From: HGM04593 sp045661225 | GTDB taxonomy: Bacteria; Bacteroidota; Bacteroidia; Bacteroidales; Bacteroidaceae | Length of the DNA: 24,624 bases | Assembly: GCA_045661225.1 (NCBI GenBank) | Contig: JAZRFF010000013.1 | Location: 1-24,624, forward strand | Direction: 5' to 3' | In this document: positions 1 through 7,597 of the stretch, piece by piece | Numbering within the stretch: position 1 is the stretch's first letter | Layout of the letters: the number at the start of each line of letters is the position of its first letter | Made by a program: the position numbers and the translations under genes | Notes under the pieces: generated by a model | Seen by the model: the letters and a program-made list of their open reading frames with translations, nothing else | Told to the model about the DNA's origin: nothing | Databases searched by the model: none

Positions 1-315
1 GTTGAGGGCTTCGCAACTCCCAAGCACCTCGTTAAAGAGGACGGCACACAGGCTGTTGCCGAGGAGAAACTCTCATTCAAGGTAATCGAGTTCAACAAAG
101 AGGCTAAGAGAATTATCCTTTCACATAGCCGTATCTTCGAAGATGCAGCTAAGGAAGAGGAGAAGGCTGAGAAGAAGGCTGCTGCAGCTGCACGCAAGAG
201 CAAGAAGGCTGAGGAGCAGGCTCCTGCAATCCAGAACCAGGCTGCTTCGACCACACTCGGCGACATCGACGCACTTGCTGCTCTCAAGAGCAAGCTCGAG
301 GGTAAAGGCGAATAA
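1..315 (+). CDS. rpsA: 30S ribosomal protein S1, C-terminal end (partial)
   Basis: The frame is open from base 1 and ends in TAA at 313-315, giving the last 104 residues of a protein that starts outside the window. The first ~45 residues read as the end of an S1 RNA-binding domain (LSFKVIEFNKEAKRIILSHS), the usual close of an S1 repeat. A low-complexity Lys/Ala/Glu tail follows, as is common at the end of Bacteroidetes S1 proteins. S1 binds mRNA on the 30S subunit and helps initiation. This matters in Bacteroidetes, whose mRNAs mostly lack Shine-Dalgarno sequences. It is closed by a strong hairpin terminator 22 nt downstream. Identification rests on the S1-type ending plus the tail; other multi-S1-domain proteins are less likely. 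Confidence 0.9.
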   Translation, partial: VEGFATPKHLVKEDGTQAVAEEKLSFKVIEFNKEAKRIILSHSRIFEDAAKEEEKAEKKAAAAARKSKKAEEQAPAIQNQAASTTLGDIDALAALKSKLEGKGE

Positions 316-337
316 TTAAATTCCCACAATACCATTC

Positions 338-371
338 GTAAAGGCTGCCAATTGGCAGCCTTTACTTTTTT
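338..371 (+). terminator. Rho-independent terminator after rpsA
   Basis: A perfect 28-nt palindrome (338-365, arms of 14 bases around GCCAATTGGC) is followed directly by six T residues (366-371). The GC-rich core and T-run fit an intrinsic terminator closing the rpsA transcript. Because the palindrome has no unpaired loop bases, a few central pairs must open to form the loop. Confidence 0.85.
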
Positions 372-382
372 ACACGACGCTC

Positions 383-413
383 TTGCATTTTAAATCGCTA
401 TTGCCTAAATTTG
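383..413 (+). promoter_or_regulatory. Bacteroidetes-type promoter for rnz, leaderless or near-leaderless
   Basis: TTG at 383-385 and TAAATTTG at 406-413 are separated by 20 bases and match the Bacteroidetes sigma-70 pattern (TTTG or TTG, about 19-21 bases, TAnnTTTG). The -7 box ends only 7 bases before the rnz ATG at 421, so transcription would begin at or within a few bases of the start codon. The intervening bases are part of a perfect 10-base palindrome, TTGCCGGCAA (411-420). Confidence 0.5.
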
Positions 414-420
414 CCGGCAA

Positions 421-1338
421 ATGGAACCATTTGAAGTACATATTCTCGGTTGCGGTTCGGCGCTGCCCACTACCCGCCATAATGCAAGTTCACAGATTGT
501 CAGAATAGGCAATAAACTGTTTATGATAGACTGCGGCGAAGGCACACAGTTGCAGTTGCGCCGTGGACACATACATTTCTCATTCATAAACAACATTTTC
601 ATCTCGCACCTTCACGGCGACCACTGCTTCGGGCTCATAGGACTTTTGTCCACATTCGGACTGTTAGGACGCACGGCCCCATTGCACATACACGCCGATG
701 CGATGCTCGAACAACTGATGAAGCCACAGATTGAGTTTTTCTGCAAAGGTATTAACTACCCTATCCACTTCCACAGCATAGACGCAAGCAAAAACCAAAT
801 AATATACGAGGACAACACCATAACCGTAGAAACACTGCCGCAAAAGCACCGTATCCCCTGTTGCGGATTCCTCTTTAAAGAAAAGCCAAAAAAACGCCAT
901 CTCATTGGAGACGTCGCTAATTTCTACAACATACCCGCATACGCCAGACAAGCAATAAAAGAAGGAGCCGACTACACAACTCCAAACGGAGAAACAATCC
1001 CCAACAACATACTGACACGCGATGCCGACCCGTCACGTAGTTATGCATACTGTTCGGACACACTCCCCTGTCACGAAAATACAAAATACATAAAAGAAGC
1101 AGACCTGCTCTACCACGAAGCCACATTCGCCGACAGCGAAAAAGAACGCGCAGCAATCACTCACCACAGCACAGCGCGGCAGGCTGCCGAAATTGCATTA
1201 GAAGCCGGTGTAAAACGTCTTATAATAGGCCACTACTCGTCACGGTACGACGACTGCGAGACACTGTTGCGTCAGGCCTCCGAAATTTTCCCCGATACAG
1301 CCTGCGCCGACGAAGGTGGAATTTTCATTATTCAATAA
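421..1338 (+). CDS. rnz: Ribonuclease Z (tRNA 3' endonuclease, metallo-beta-lactamase fold)
   Basis: This 305-residue protein is a full-length short-form RNase Z. It cuts the 3' trailer from tRNA precursors in the cytoplasm so CCA can be added. The N-terminal strand HILGCGSALPTTRH is typical of the family. The zinc motif HLHGDH is at residues 63-68 (H63, H65, D67, H68). Further metal ligands are likely H143, D213 (CSDT) and H271 (GHYSSRY), and HEATF at 232-236 is the usual late motif. The start is fixed by an in-frame stop at 406-408 and by the conserved N-terminus beginning at once. It has its own putative promoter overlapping that stop. The sigma factor gene follows 55 nt downstream and could share its transcript. 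Confidence 0.97.
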   Translation: MEPFEVHILGCGSALPTTRHNASSQIVRIGNKLFMIDCGEGTQLQLRRGHIHFSFINNIFISHLHGDHCFGLIGLLSTFGLLGRTAPLHIHADAMLEQLMKPQIEFFCKGINYPIHFHSIDASKNQIIYEDNTITVETLPQKHRIPCCGFLFKEKPKKRHLIGDVANFYNIPAYARQAIKEGADYTTPNGETIPNNILTRDADPSRSYAYCSDTLPCHENTKYIKEADLLYHEATFADSEKERAAITHHSTARQAAEIALEAGVKRLIIGHYSSRYDDCETLLRQASEIFPDTACADEGGIFIIQ

Positions 1339-1393
1339 TAAAGAAGCATTAAACCTTCTACCATAAAGAAAGTCAAAGCATAAAACATTGCGA

Positions 1394-1948
1394 ATGGCAG
1401 AAAAAGAGTACAACGAGGAAAAGATAATCGAGCAACTCAAAGACAGCAGCAAAAAAGCCGCTGCCTTTTCTGCCATTGTCAAAAGACACAGCGAACAGCT
1501 ATATTGGCACATACGCCGAATGGTACTGTTACACGACGACGCCAACGACCTTGTACAAAACACATTCCTAAAGGCGTGGAACAACATCGACAATTTCCGT
1601 GGCGACTCACGTCTATCGACGTGGCTTTACCGCATAGCCATAAACGAGACACTCACTTTCATTGCAAGAAACAACAATAACGCCATATCGCTGAACAGCC
1701 CCGAAGGCGCCATTGCCGAAACACTGGAAAGCGACGCCCATTTCGACGGCAACAGAGCCGACGCTCTTTTACAAGAAGCAATATCCCGGCTACCCGACAA
1801 ACAACGTCTCATATTCAATATGAAGTACTTCGAGGAGATGCGTTACGACGAAATTTCCGAAATTCTGGGCACAAGCGTCGGAGCACTTAAGGCATCGTAC
1901 CACATAGCAGTAAAGAAAATAGAGAATTTTTTAAACGACAAGAATTAA
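1394..1948 (+). CDS. RNA polymerase sigma factor, ECF (sigma-70 family)
   Basis: A 184-residue ECF-type sigma factor with two domains. Region 2 spans about residues 25-92, with core-binding and promoter-melting signatures DLVQNTFLKAW and FRGDSRLSTWLYRIAINE. Region 4 spans about 125-180, with LPDKQRLIF and a helix-turn-helix around YDEISEILGTSVGALKASY. It would direct RNA polymerase to a small stress or surface regulon. I start it at ATG 1394; a TTG two codons earlier (1388) is possible but unlikely. The next gene encodes a membrane protein 28 nt downstream, the usual position of a cognate anti-sigma factor. It has no FecI/FecR-SusC neighbours, so it is more like the stand-alone stress ECFs than the glycan or iron ECFs. 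Confidence 0.95.
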   Translation: MAEKEYNEEKIIEQLKDSSKKAAAFSAIVKRHSEQLYWHIRRMVLLHDDANDLVQNTFLKAWNNIDNFRGDSRLSTWLYRIAINETLTFIARNNNNAISLNSPEGAIAETLESDAHFDGNRADALLQEAISRLPDKQRLIFNMKYFEEMRYDEISEILGTSVGALKASYHIAVKKIENFLNDKN

Positions 1949-1976
1949 ACCATTATAAAAAAATTGCATCAAATAA

Positions 1977-2381
1977 ATGCAAGAGAAAAAGATGAGATTA
2001 GAAGATTGTAAATCGAAAAAGCCATTCACCGTTCCCAACGGGTATTTCAACGAGCTCAACAGGAACATTATAGAGGTTACAGCAAAAACCTCTAAGGAAA
2101 CGGTCGCGCCAAAAAACAAGCTCAAGATTGGCAACATACTCCTTAGAATGAGCATCGCCGCAATGATTGTGGTAATATTCGCGATTACCCTGCAAGGGAC
2201 ATACATAATAAGTAACACCCAAAGACCAGGCAACATAATTGCACAAAGCCACTACAACACCGAAGATACAGAAATACTAATCGATGGCACTACCATTGAC
2301 AGCGATTTTATAGACAAACTGTTTGAGAGTTACCCCATAGACGACTATACATTCTACTCATACTTGACCGAATACGAATAA
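1977..2381 (+). CDS. Single-pass membrane protein, possible anti-sigma factor
   Basis: A 134-residue protein. Residues ~1-50 are cytoplasmic, charged, and contain KKPFTVPNGYFNEL, the 'PF-VP-GYF' motif I know from small Bacteroidetes proteins encoded behind ECF sigma factors. One hydrophobic segment at about 53-74 follows, then a ~55-residue acidic extracytoplasmic tail. Position, topology and motif suggest a membrane regulator that binds the upstream sigma factor, but no zinc anti-sigma (ZAS) motif is visible, so the role is inferred. ATG 1977 is used; ATG 1992 (MRLEDCKSKK) is an equally plausible start. It lies between the sigma gene (28 nt) and the secreted protein gene (20 nt), consistent with one operon. 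Confidence 0.7.
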   Translation: MQEKKMRLEDCKSKKPFTVPNGYFNELNRNIIEVTAKTSKETVAPKNKLKIGNILLRMSIAAMIVVIFAITLQGTYIISNTQRPGNIIAQSHYNTEDTEILIDGTTIDSDFIDKLFESYPIDDYTFYSYLTEYE

Positions 2382-2401
2382 CCATCAAAAAAAAGCAATA
2401 T

Positions 2402-2911
2402 ATGACAACAACCATATTAAAACAAAGGACACCTGTGCATACAATAAGCAGAGCCATATTCACAGCCATACTTGTTATACTGTCATTCACCACAGCAATC
2501 GCACAAGAGCACACTCACGAAAACAGAAAGAGACACTTCTCGCCCGAGGAGTTTCAAAGCAAGCAAAGAAAGTATATTGCAAATAAAGCCGAACTAACCC
2601 CCGAAGAGGCTGACGCCTTCTTCCCAATTTTCTTTGAACTGCAAAAAGAGAAATTTCAACTTGAACGAGAGGCTCGCAAGGACATCAACAAGAAATTCGG
2701 CGAAAAGATGAGCGAAGAGCAATGCATTAAGTTCGTCAACAATATGGCAGACCTCAAGATTGAAATTGCAAAGTTGGAAAAAAAGTACAACGAAAAGTAT
2801 CTCAAGGTAATATCGGCCTGCAAACTTATGCGCATACAAAAGGCCGAACATTCATTCCAACGCGACCTGATGAAAAAGATTACACGCAACCGCGATAATA
2901 AAAGAAAATAG
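2402..2911 (+). CDS. Secreted Spy/CpxP-like helical protein
   Basis: A 169-residue protein with an N-terminal signal peptide: hydrophobic core ~16-31 and a likely cut after A34 (AIA|Q). The mature part is almost entirely charged and alpha-helical. It contains LTPEEADAFFPIFFELQKEK at about residues 61-80, reminiscent of the LTxxQ/Spy/CpxP group and of 'periplasmic sensor' proteins found behind Bacteroidetes ECF sigma factors. It may act as a periplasmic chaperone or stress sensor working with the sigma/anti-sigma pair upstream; this is inference from operon position and helical character. It is last in the 1394-2911 operon and is followed by a perfect palindrome that probably ends the transcript. 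Confidence 0.75.
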   Translation: MTTTILKQRTPVHTISRAIFTAILVILSFTTAIAQEHTHENRKRHFSPEEFQSKQRKYIANKAELTPEEADAFFPIFFELQKEKFQLEREARKDINKKFGEKMSEEQCIKFVNNMADLKIEIAKLEKKYNEKYLKVISACKLMRIQKAEHSFQRDLMKKITRNRDNKRK

Positions 2912-2922
2912 TCGCCAACAGC

Positions 2923-2952
2923 ATTCAGGCCTCGGGTACCCGAGGCCTGAAT
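2923..2952. terminator. Palindromic terminator between convergent genes
   Basis: A perfect 30-base palindrome (15-base arms, centre GGGTACCC) lies between the plus-strand operon ending at 2911 and mazG on the minus strand ending at 3029. It is followed on the plus strand by CTCTTTATTT, a weak T-rich tail. The symmetry and position suit a terminator serving mainly the plus strand and possibly both strands. Confidence 0.75.
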
Positions 2953-3028
2953 CTCTTTATTTCAAACACTTACAACCCTGTAAGTAATTATTTTCATCGG
3001 TCACCAACCACACCTGCATCAGCGACAG

Positions 3029-3811
3029 TCACTCACTCTTTTTTGCCTCGTTCCACAAACGGTCCATCTCCTGGAGAGACATATCGCCAAGACTGCGCCC
3101 TTGCGCAAGAGAATGCTCCTCGACATAATTAAAGCGTCTGCGGAATTTAGCATTTGTCAGTTCAAGAGCAGTGTCAAGATTCACGTCGTACAAACGCGCC
3201 GCATTAACAAGACTGAACAGCAGGTCACCAAATTCTTTCTCCATATTGACCTTATCGCCTTTTGCCATCTCCTGTTCAACCTCGGCAATTTCCTCGCGAA
3301 CCTTACTCCAAACATCTTCTTTCTTTTCCCAATCAAAGCCCACGTTGGCAGCTTTTTCCTGCATACGATAAGCCTTTATGAGCGATGGCAACGAAACAGG
3401 AACACCGCTCAGCACACTCTTATTGCCACCCTTTTCAGCCATTTTAAGCTGCTCCCAATTTTTACAGACCTCGCCGGCCGTTTCGGCAACCGCAGTACCA
3501 AAGACGTGAGGGTGTCGATAGATTAACTTTTCACACAAACGGTCACACACGTCCTTCATATCGAACAGCTGCTTCTCACTAGCAATTTTTGCATAAAAAG
3601 CAATATGCAACAACACGTCGCCCAGCTCCTTGCATATATTCTGAGTATCGTCGGCCATTAACGCATCGCACAATTCAAAACACTCCTCAATGGTATTGGG
3701 ACGCAAGCTCTCATTAGTTTGCTTTCTATCCCAAGGACATTTCTCACGCAGTTCGTCAAGAACATCTAAAAAACGACCAAAAGCAGCCAAAATATCTTCT
3801 CTCGTATGCAT
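3029..3811 (-). CDS. mazG: Nucleoside triphosphate pyrophosphohydrolase MazG
   Basis: A 260-residue full-length MazG with two all-alpha NTP-PPase repeats. In repeat 1, CPWDRKQTNESLRP (25-38) leads into the metal-binding EEC-E motif (E42, E43, E46) and KELGDVLLHI (E62, D65). Repeat 2 carries KVREEIAEVEQE (about 169-180) and EFGDLLFSLVNAARL. The family hydrolyses (d)NTPs to NMP and pyrophosphate, cleaning the nucleotide pool and, in E. coli, influencing ppGpp levels. It is divergent from valS, sharing the 96-nt gap 3812-3907. A -7-like box for it lies at 3839-3832. Nothing is unusual in length or motifs. Confidence 0.95.
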   Translation of the reverse strand: MHTREDILAAFGRFLDVLDELREKCPWDRKQTNESLRPNTIEECFELCDALMADDTQNICKELGDVLLHIAFYAKIASEKQLFDMKDVCDRLCEKLIYRHPHVFGTAVAETAGEVCKNWEQLKMAEKGGNKSVLSGVPVSLPSLIKAYRMQEKAANVGFDWEKKEDVWSKVREEIAEVEQEMAKGDKVNMEKEFGDLLFSLVNAARLYDVNLDTALELTNAKFRRRFNYVEEHSLAQGRSLGDMSLQEMDRLWNEAKKSE

Positions 3812-3831
3812 AATTTATTTTTTTTACGCCA

Positions 3832-3839
3832 CAAAGATA
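3832..3839 (-). promoter_or_regulatory. Putative mazG -7 element
   Basis: On the minus strand the bases read TATCTTTG, matching TAnnTTTG. Transcription would start about 15 nt before the mazG ATG at 3811. No convincing -33 TTTG is seen at the right spacing, so confidence is modest. Confidence 0.4.
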
Positions 3840-3859
3840 AATAATTTAGAAATAAGAGT

Positions 3860-3883
3860 TAACTTTGCAGTTAACTAAATTTG
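3860..3883 (+). promoter_or_regulatory. Putative valS operon -7 elements (two candidates)
   Basis: TAACTTTG (3860-3867) and TAAATTTG (3876-3883) both match the Bacteroidetes -7 consensus and lie 24-48 nt ahead of the valS ATG. Neither has an obvious -33 TTG at 19-21 bases. Between them GTTAACTTTGCAGTTAAC shows two GTTAAC hexamers (3859-3864 and 3870-3875), which could be coincidence or a binding site. Confidence 0.35.
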
Positions 3884-3907
3884 AATAACTATATAAACTA
3901 AAATACT

Positions 3908-6658
3908 ATGAGCTTAGCAAGCACCTACATACCCGCAGAGGTTGAAGAGAAATGGTACGCCTATTGGTTGAAGAACAATCTGTTCCATTCAGAGCCCGAC
4001 GAAAGAGAGCCCTACACAATTGTAATTCCGCCCCCCAACGTCACTGGCGTGTTGCATATGGGACATATGCTCAACAACACAATTCAGGATATTCTTGTAC
4101 GCCACGCGCGTATGCTCGGCAAAAATGCTTGCTGGGTACCGGGTACCGACCACGCGTCGATAGCCACAGAGGCAAAGGTCGTGAAGAAATTAGCCGGACA
4201 AGGTATAAAAAAGAGCGACCTCACACGCGAAGAGTTTTTAAAGCACGCCTGGGAGTGGACCGACGAGCACGGCGGCATCATCTTGCAGCAGTTGCGCAAG
4301 CTGGGAGCATCGTGCGACTGGGATCGCACATCGTTCACAATGGACGAGACACGCAGCAAGAGCGTCATAAAGGTTTTTTGCGACCTTTACAACAAAGGCC
4401 TCATCTACCGTGGTCTGCGTATGGTAAACTGGGACCCCAAAGCACAGACAGCACTCAGCAACGAAGAGGTTATATACAAAGAAGAAAAGAGTAAACTTTA
4501 TTACTTGAGATACTACGTCGACGAAGCTGCCGGCAGTACCGACGGCGAAGAGGCAGGAGCAGTAACACTGGCTGCAAACGACGCATTCGACCCCACAGTG
4601 AAACATCAGGTACTGCACCGCGACGCCAACGGTCGTCGCTATGCGGTTGTTGCAACTACACGCCCCGAGACTATTATGGGCGACACAGCAATGTGCATCA
4701 ACCCCAAAGACCCCAAGAACACCTGGCTCAAGGGTAAAAAGGTCATTGTCCCCCTTGTAAACCGCGTAATTCCGGTCATAGAAGATCGTTACGTCGAAAT
4801 TGAGTTCGGTACAGGCTGTCTGAAGGTTACCCCCGCGCACGACACCAACGACTATATGTTGGGCAAGACTCACAATCTTGAAACAATAGACATTTTCAAT
4901 GCTGACGCAACCATCAGCGAGGCTGCCGGTATGTATGTAGGCCTTGACCGTATGGAGGTACGCAAACTTATTGCAAAAGACCTTGCAGATGCAGGCTTGC
5001 TCGAGAAAGTCGAGGATTATGACAACAAGGTAGGTTACAGCGAGCGCAATGCCGACACCGCAGTAGAGCCACGCCTCTGTATGCAGTGGTTCCTGCGTAT
5101 GCAACACTTTGCCGACATTGCACTTCCCCCGGTAATGGAGGAGCGTTTGAAATTCTACCCTTCAAAATACAAGACCACATACAACAATTGGTTGTCCAAC
5201 ATACAAGACTGGTGCATAAGCCGTCAGTTGTGGTGGGGACACCGCATTCCGGCCTATTTCCTTCCCACAGCCGAAGGCGCTGAAGAGAAATTTGTTGTTG
5301 CTGAAAGCCGCGACGAGGCACTCAAATTAGCTCATTCGATGCCCGGTTACGAAAATATAACAGCCGATGAGCTTCGTCACGATGAAGACGCTCTCGACAC
5401 CTGGTTCAGTTCGTGGTTGTGGCCCATCTCGCTATTCAACGGAATTCTTGACCCAGGAAACAAAGAGATAAGTTACTACTACCCCACCAACGACCTTGTA
5501 ACAGGTCCGGACATTATATTCTTCTGGGTAGCACGTATGATTATGGCCGGATACGAGTATCAGGGCGAAATGCCATTCAAAAATGTTTATTTCACAGGTA
5601 TCGTACGCGACAAACTGGGCCGCAAGATGAGCAAATCGCTCGGTAACAGCCCCGACCCGCTCGACCTTATCGCACGCTACGGCGCCGATGGTGTACGTAT
5701 GGGTATTATGCTGTCGGCACCCGCCGGAAACGACATTCTCTTTGACGAGAGCCTTTGCGAGCAGGGTCGTAACTTCTGCAACAAGATATGGAACGCATTC
5801 CGCCTTGTAAAAGGTTGGAGCGTAAGCAATGACATTGAGCAGCCCGAGAGTTCAAAACTCGCTATCAAATACTTTGCCGACACATTGGCAAAGTCGGCCG
5901 AGCAGCTCGAAGACCTATTCGGCAAATACCGTCTGAACGAAGCACTGATGAACGTATATTCACTCTTCTGGGACGAGTTCTCGGCGTGGTATCTCGAGAT
6001 GATTAAACCCGCATACGGTTCTCCCATCGACGCTGCCACATACAACGCCACACTCGGCTTCTTCGACAGTCTGATGCGCCTGCTACACCCCTTTATGCCA
6101 TTCATCACCGAGGAACTGTGGCAAAGCATATCGGAGCGCAAGGAGGGCGAGAGCCTTATGGTACAAAGCGTCAAAGAGCTTGCAAAGCCATACGACGGTT
6201 CATTCCTTGGCAACATTGAGACCTTGAAGGAGGTTATCGGTAACGTACGCGCTACACGTCAGCAGAAGAACCTTTCGCCACGCGAGCCTCTTGCACTGCA
6301 AATTGTAGGCGAGTCGCCCGTTGCAGGTCTTGAGAGCATACTTACAAAAATGGCTAATTTGACCTCTATAAACAATGTATCGACCCCCGACGACACAGCA
6401 GTATCGTTCCGCGTGGGCACCACAGAGTTTGCTATACCTATGGGAGCGCTCATTGACAAAGATGCCGAGATAGCCAAGATGCAAGAGGAACTTGCATACC
6501 ACGAGAAATTCCTGAAGAGCGTCGAGGCTAAGCTCAACAACCCCAACTTTGTAAACAAGGCACCCGAAAAGATTATTGCCATAGAACGCAAAAAGCAATC
6601 CGACGCTACCGAGAAAATTGCAATGCTCAAGGAGAGCATACAAAAACTCTCAAAGTAA
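3908..6658 (+). CDS. valS: Valyl-tRNA synthetase
   Basis: A 916-residue class I aminoacyl-tRNA synthetase that charges tRNA-Val. The Rossmann catalytic domain has the HIGH-type motif HMGH at residues 50-53, preceded by PPPNVTGVLH, and KMSKS at 573-577. Between them is the CP1 editing domain (including TTRPETIMGDTA), which hydrolyses mischarged Thr-tRNA. The anticodon-binding helical domain follows (WNAFRLVKGW; HPFMPFITEELW). The C-terminal ~70 residues form the coiled-coil arm typical of ValRS. Length is normal for the family. It is the first gene of a long tightly spaced plus-strand run. The next gene begins 24 nt later. Confidence 0.98.
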   Translation: MSLASTYIPAEVEEKWYAYWLKNNLFHSEPDEREPYTIVIPPPNVTGVLHMGHMLNNTIQDILVRHARMLGKNACWVPGTDHASIATEAKVVKKLAGQGIKKSDLTREEFLKHAWEWTDEHGGIILQQLRKLGASCDWDRTSFTMDETRSKSVIKVFCDLYNKGLIYRGLRMVNWDPKAQTALSNEEVIYKEEKSKLYYLRYYVDEAAGSTDGEEAGAVTLAANDAFDPTVKHQVLHRDANGRRYAVVATTRPETIMGDTAMCINPKDPKNTWLKGKKVIVPLVNRVIPVIEDRYVEIEFGTGCLKVTPAHDTNDYMLGKTHNLETIDIFNADATISEAAGMYVGLDRMEVRKLIAKDLADAGLLEKVEDYDNKVGYSERNADTAVEPRLCMQWFLRMQHFADIALPPVMEERLKFYPSKYKTTYNNWLSNIQDWCISRQLWWGHRIPAYFLPTAEGAEEKFVVAESRDEALKLAHSMPGYENITADELRHDEDALDTWFSSWLWPISLFNGILDPGNKEISYYYPTNDLVTGPDIIFFWVARMIMAGYEYQGEMPFKNVYFTGIVRDKLGRKMSKSLGNSPDPLDLIARYGADGVRMGIMLSAPAGNDILFDESLCEQGRNFCNKIWNAFRLVKGWSVSNDIEQPESSKLAIKYFADTLAKSAEQLEDLFGKYRLNEALMNVYSLFWDEFSAWYLEMIKPAYGSPIDAATYNATLGFFDSLMRLLHPFMPFITEELWQSISERKEGESLMVQSVKELAKPYDGSFLGNIETLKEVIGNVRATRQQKNLSPREPLALQIVGESPVAGLESILTKMANLTSINNVSTPDDTAVSFRVGTTEFAIPMGALIDKDAEIAKMQEELAYHEKFLKSVEAKLNNPNFVNKAPEKIIAIERKKQSDATEKIAMLKESIQKLSK

Positions 6659-6682
6659 AAAGACGTATAAAGTCCGTGGCTT

Positions 6683-7591
6683 ATGGAAGAGAAAAAGAAT
6701 CTGACAATAAAAATCCTTGCAATAGTATCAGGGTGTCTTTTTGTGGGAATAATAATAACCGCAATAAGCCTCTTCAGCAGCAAGCAAGAGAGTGCAGCCA
6801 TATTGCAGGAGAAAATTGAGATTGAAGAACTTGTAGCACTTGAGAAAGAAGAGATGATGAATGACCTGACAAAGGCGCAGACCGAATATCAGGAACTCAT
6901 CGTCAAAATAAACAGTGACTCATTGCGTTTCAAGCTCGAACGTGAGCAGATGCGTACACAAGCACTGATAGAAGAGCTTGAGCGCACCAAAGCCACCAAT
7001 TACGCCGAAATTACACGCTTGAAGAAAGAGTTGAAAACCTTGCGCGAGGTGCTAAAGGATTATACCCGTCAGATAGCAGAACTAAGTCGCGAGAATGAGT
7101 CGCTGAAGCAAGAGAACAGCGCTGTCAAGGCAAAATACAAGAGCGCTACTCAGCAAATAGACAACCTTGCCAGCGAAAAAGAAAAACTCAGCGAGAAAGT
7201 ATCGTTAGCCTCACAACTCGATGCGACAGACATCAAGCTGACCCTTTTGCGCAAAAACGGTCGCGAGACCGAGAAACTCAAGAAAGCCCGTCAGATTAAG
7301 GTAGCATTTAACATTGCCAAGAACATAACCTCATCGACAGGCAACAAGGTAGCCTACATAAGAATTCTTCAGCCGGATATGGAGTCGCTACGCAAGAGCG
7401 AAGCAAACACCTTCGGTTACGAAAATCGCGAGATAACCTACTCTATGAAAAAAGAGTTTGAGTTTACCGGCGAGGCTACAAGTCTTGAAATGTTCTGGAA
7501 CATTGAAGAGACACTTAAAGAGGGTGAATACAATGTATTTATCTTTGTCGACGGTAATATGATAGGTTCGGCAAAGGCAACATTTGAATAA
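6683..7591 (+). CDS. Membrane-anchored coiled-coil protein of unknown function
   Basis: A 302-residue protein I do not recognise by name. A short charged N-terminus (MEEKKNLTIK) precedes one hydrophobic segment at about residues 9-31. A long Glu/Lys/Leu-rich coiled coil spans about 35-175. The last ~120 residues form a globular part with beta-strand character (VAFNIAKNITSSTGNKVAYI, later TLKEGEYNVFIFVDGNMIG). The topology is probably N-in with the coiled coil outside the cytoplasmic membrane. The valS stop is 24 nt upstream and the UDP-glucuronate decarboxylase start 6 nt downstream, so it is co-transcribed with both. The neighbours do not reveal a role; an envelope-structural or scaffolding job is a guess from architecture alone. 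Confidence 0.75.
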   Translation: MEEKKNLTIKILAIVSGCLFVGIIITAISLFSSKQESAAILQEKIEIEELVALEKEEMMNDLTKAQTEYQELIVKINSDSLRFKLEREQMRTQALIEELERTKATNYAEITRLKKELKTLREVLKDYTRQIAELSRENESLKQENSAVKAKYKSATQQIDNLASEKEKLSEKVSLASQLDATDIKLTLLRKNGRETEKLKKARQIKVAFNIAKNITSSTGNKVAYIRILQPDMESLRKSEANTFGYENREITYSMKKEFEFTGEATSLEMFWNIEETLKEGEYNVFIFVDGNMIGSAKATFE

Positions 7592-7597
7592 AAAATT

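Noticed and set aside
1388..1393. TTG start two codons upstream of the sigma factor ATG
   Set aside because: ATG 1394 is a standard start and the two extra codons add nothing to the family alignment.
3101..3526. 141-codon plus frame opposite mazG
   Set aside because: It is a shadow of the minus-strand mazG coding sequence without recognisable motifs.
4238..5107. 289-codon open frame on the minus strand inside valS
   Set aside because: It lies wholly within a clear valS gene on the other strand. Its Cys/Val-rich composition is what antisense of this codon usage produces, and it has no recognisable motif.
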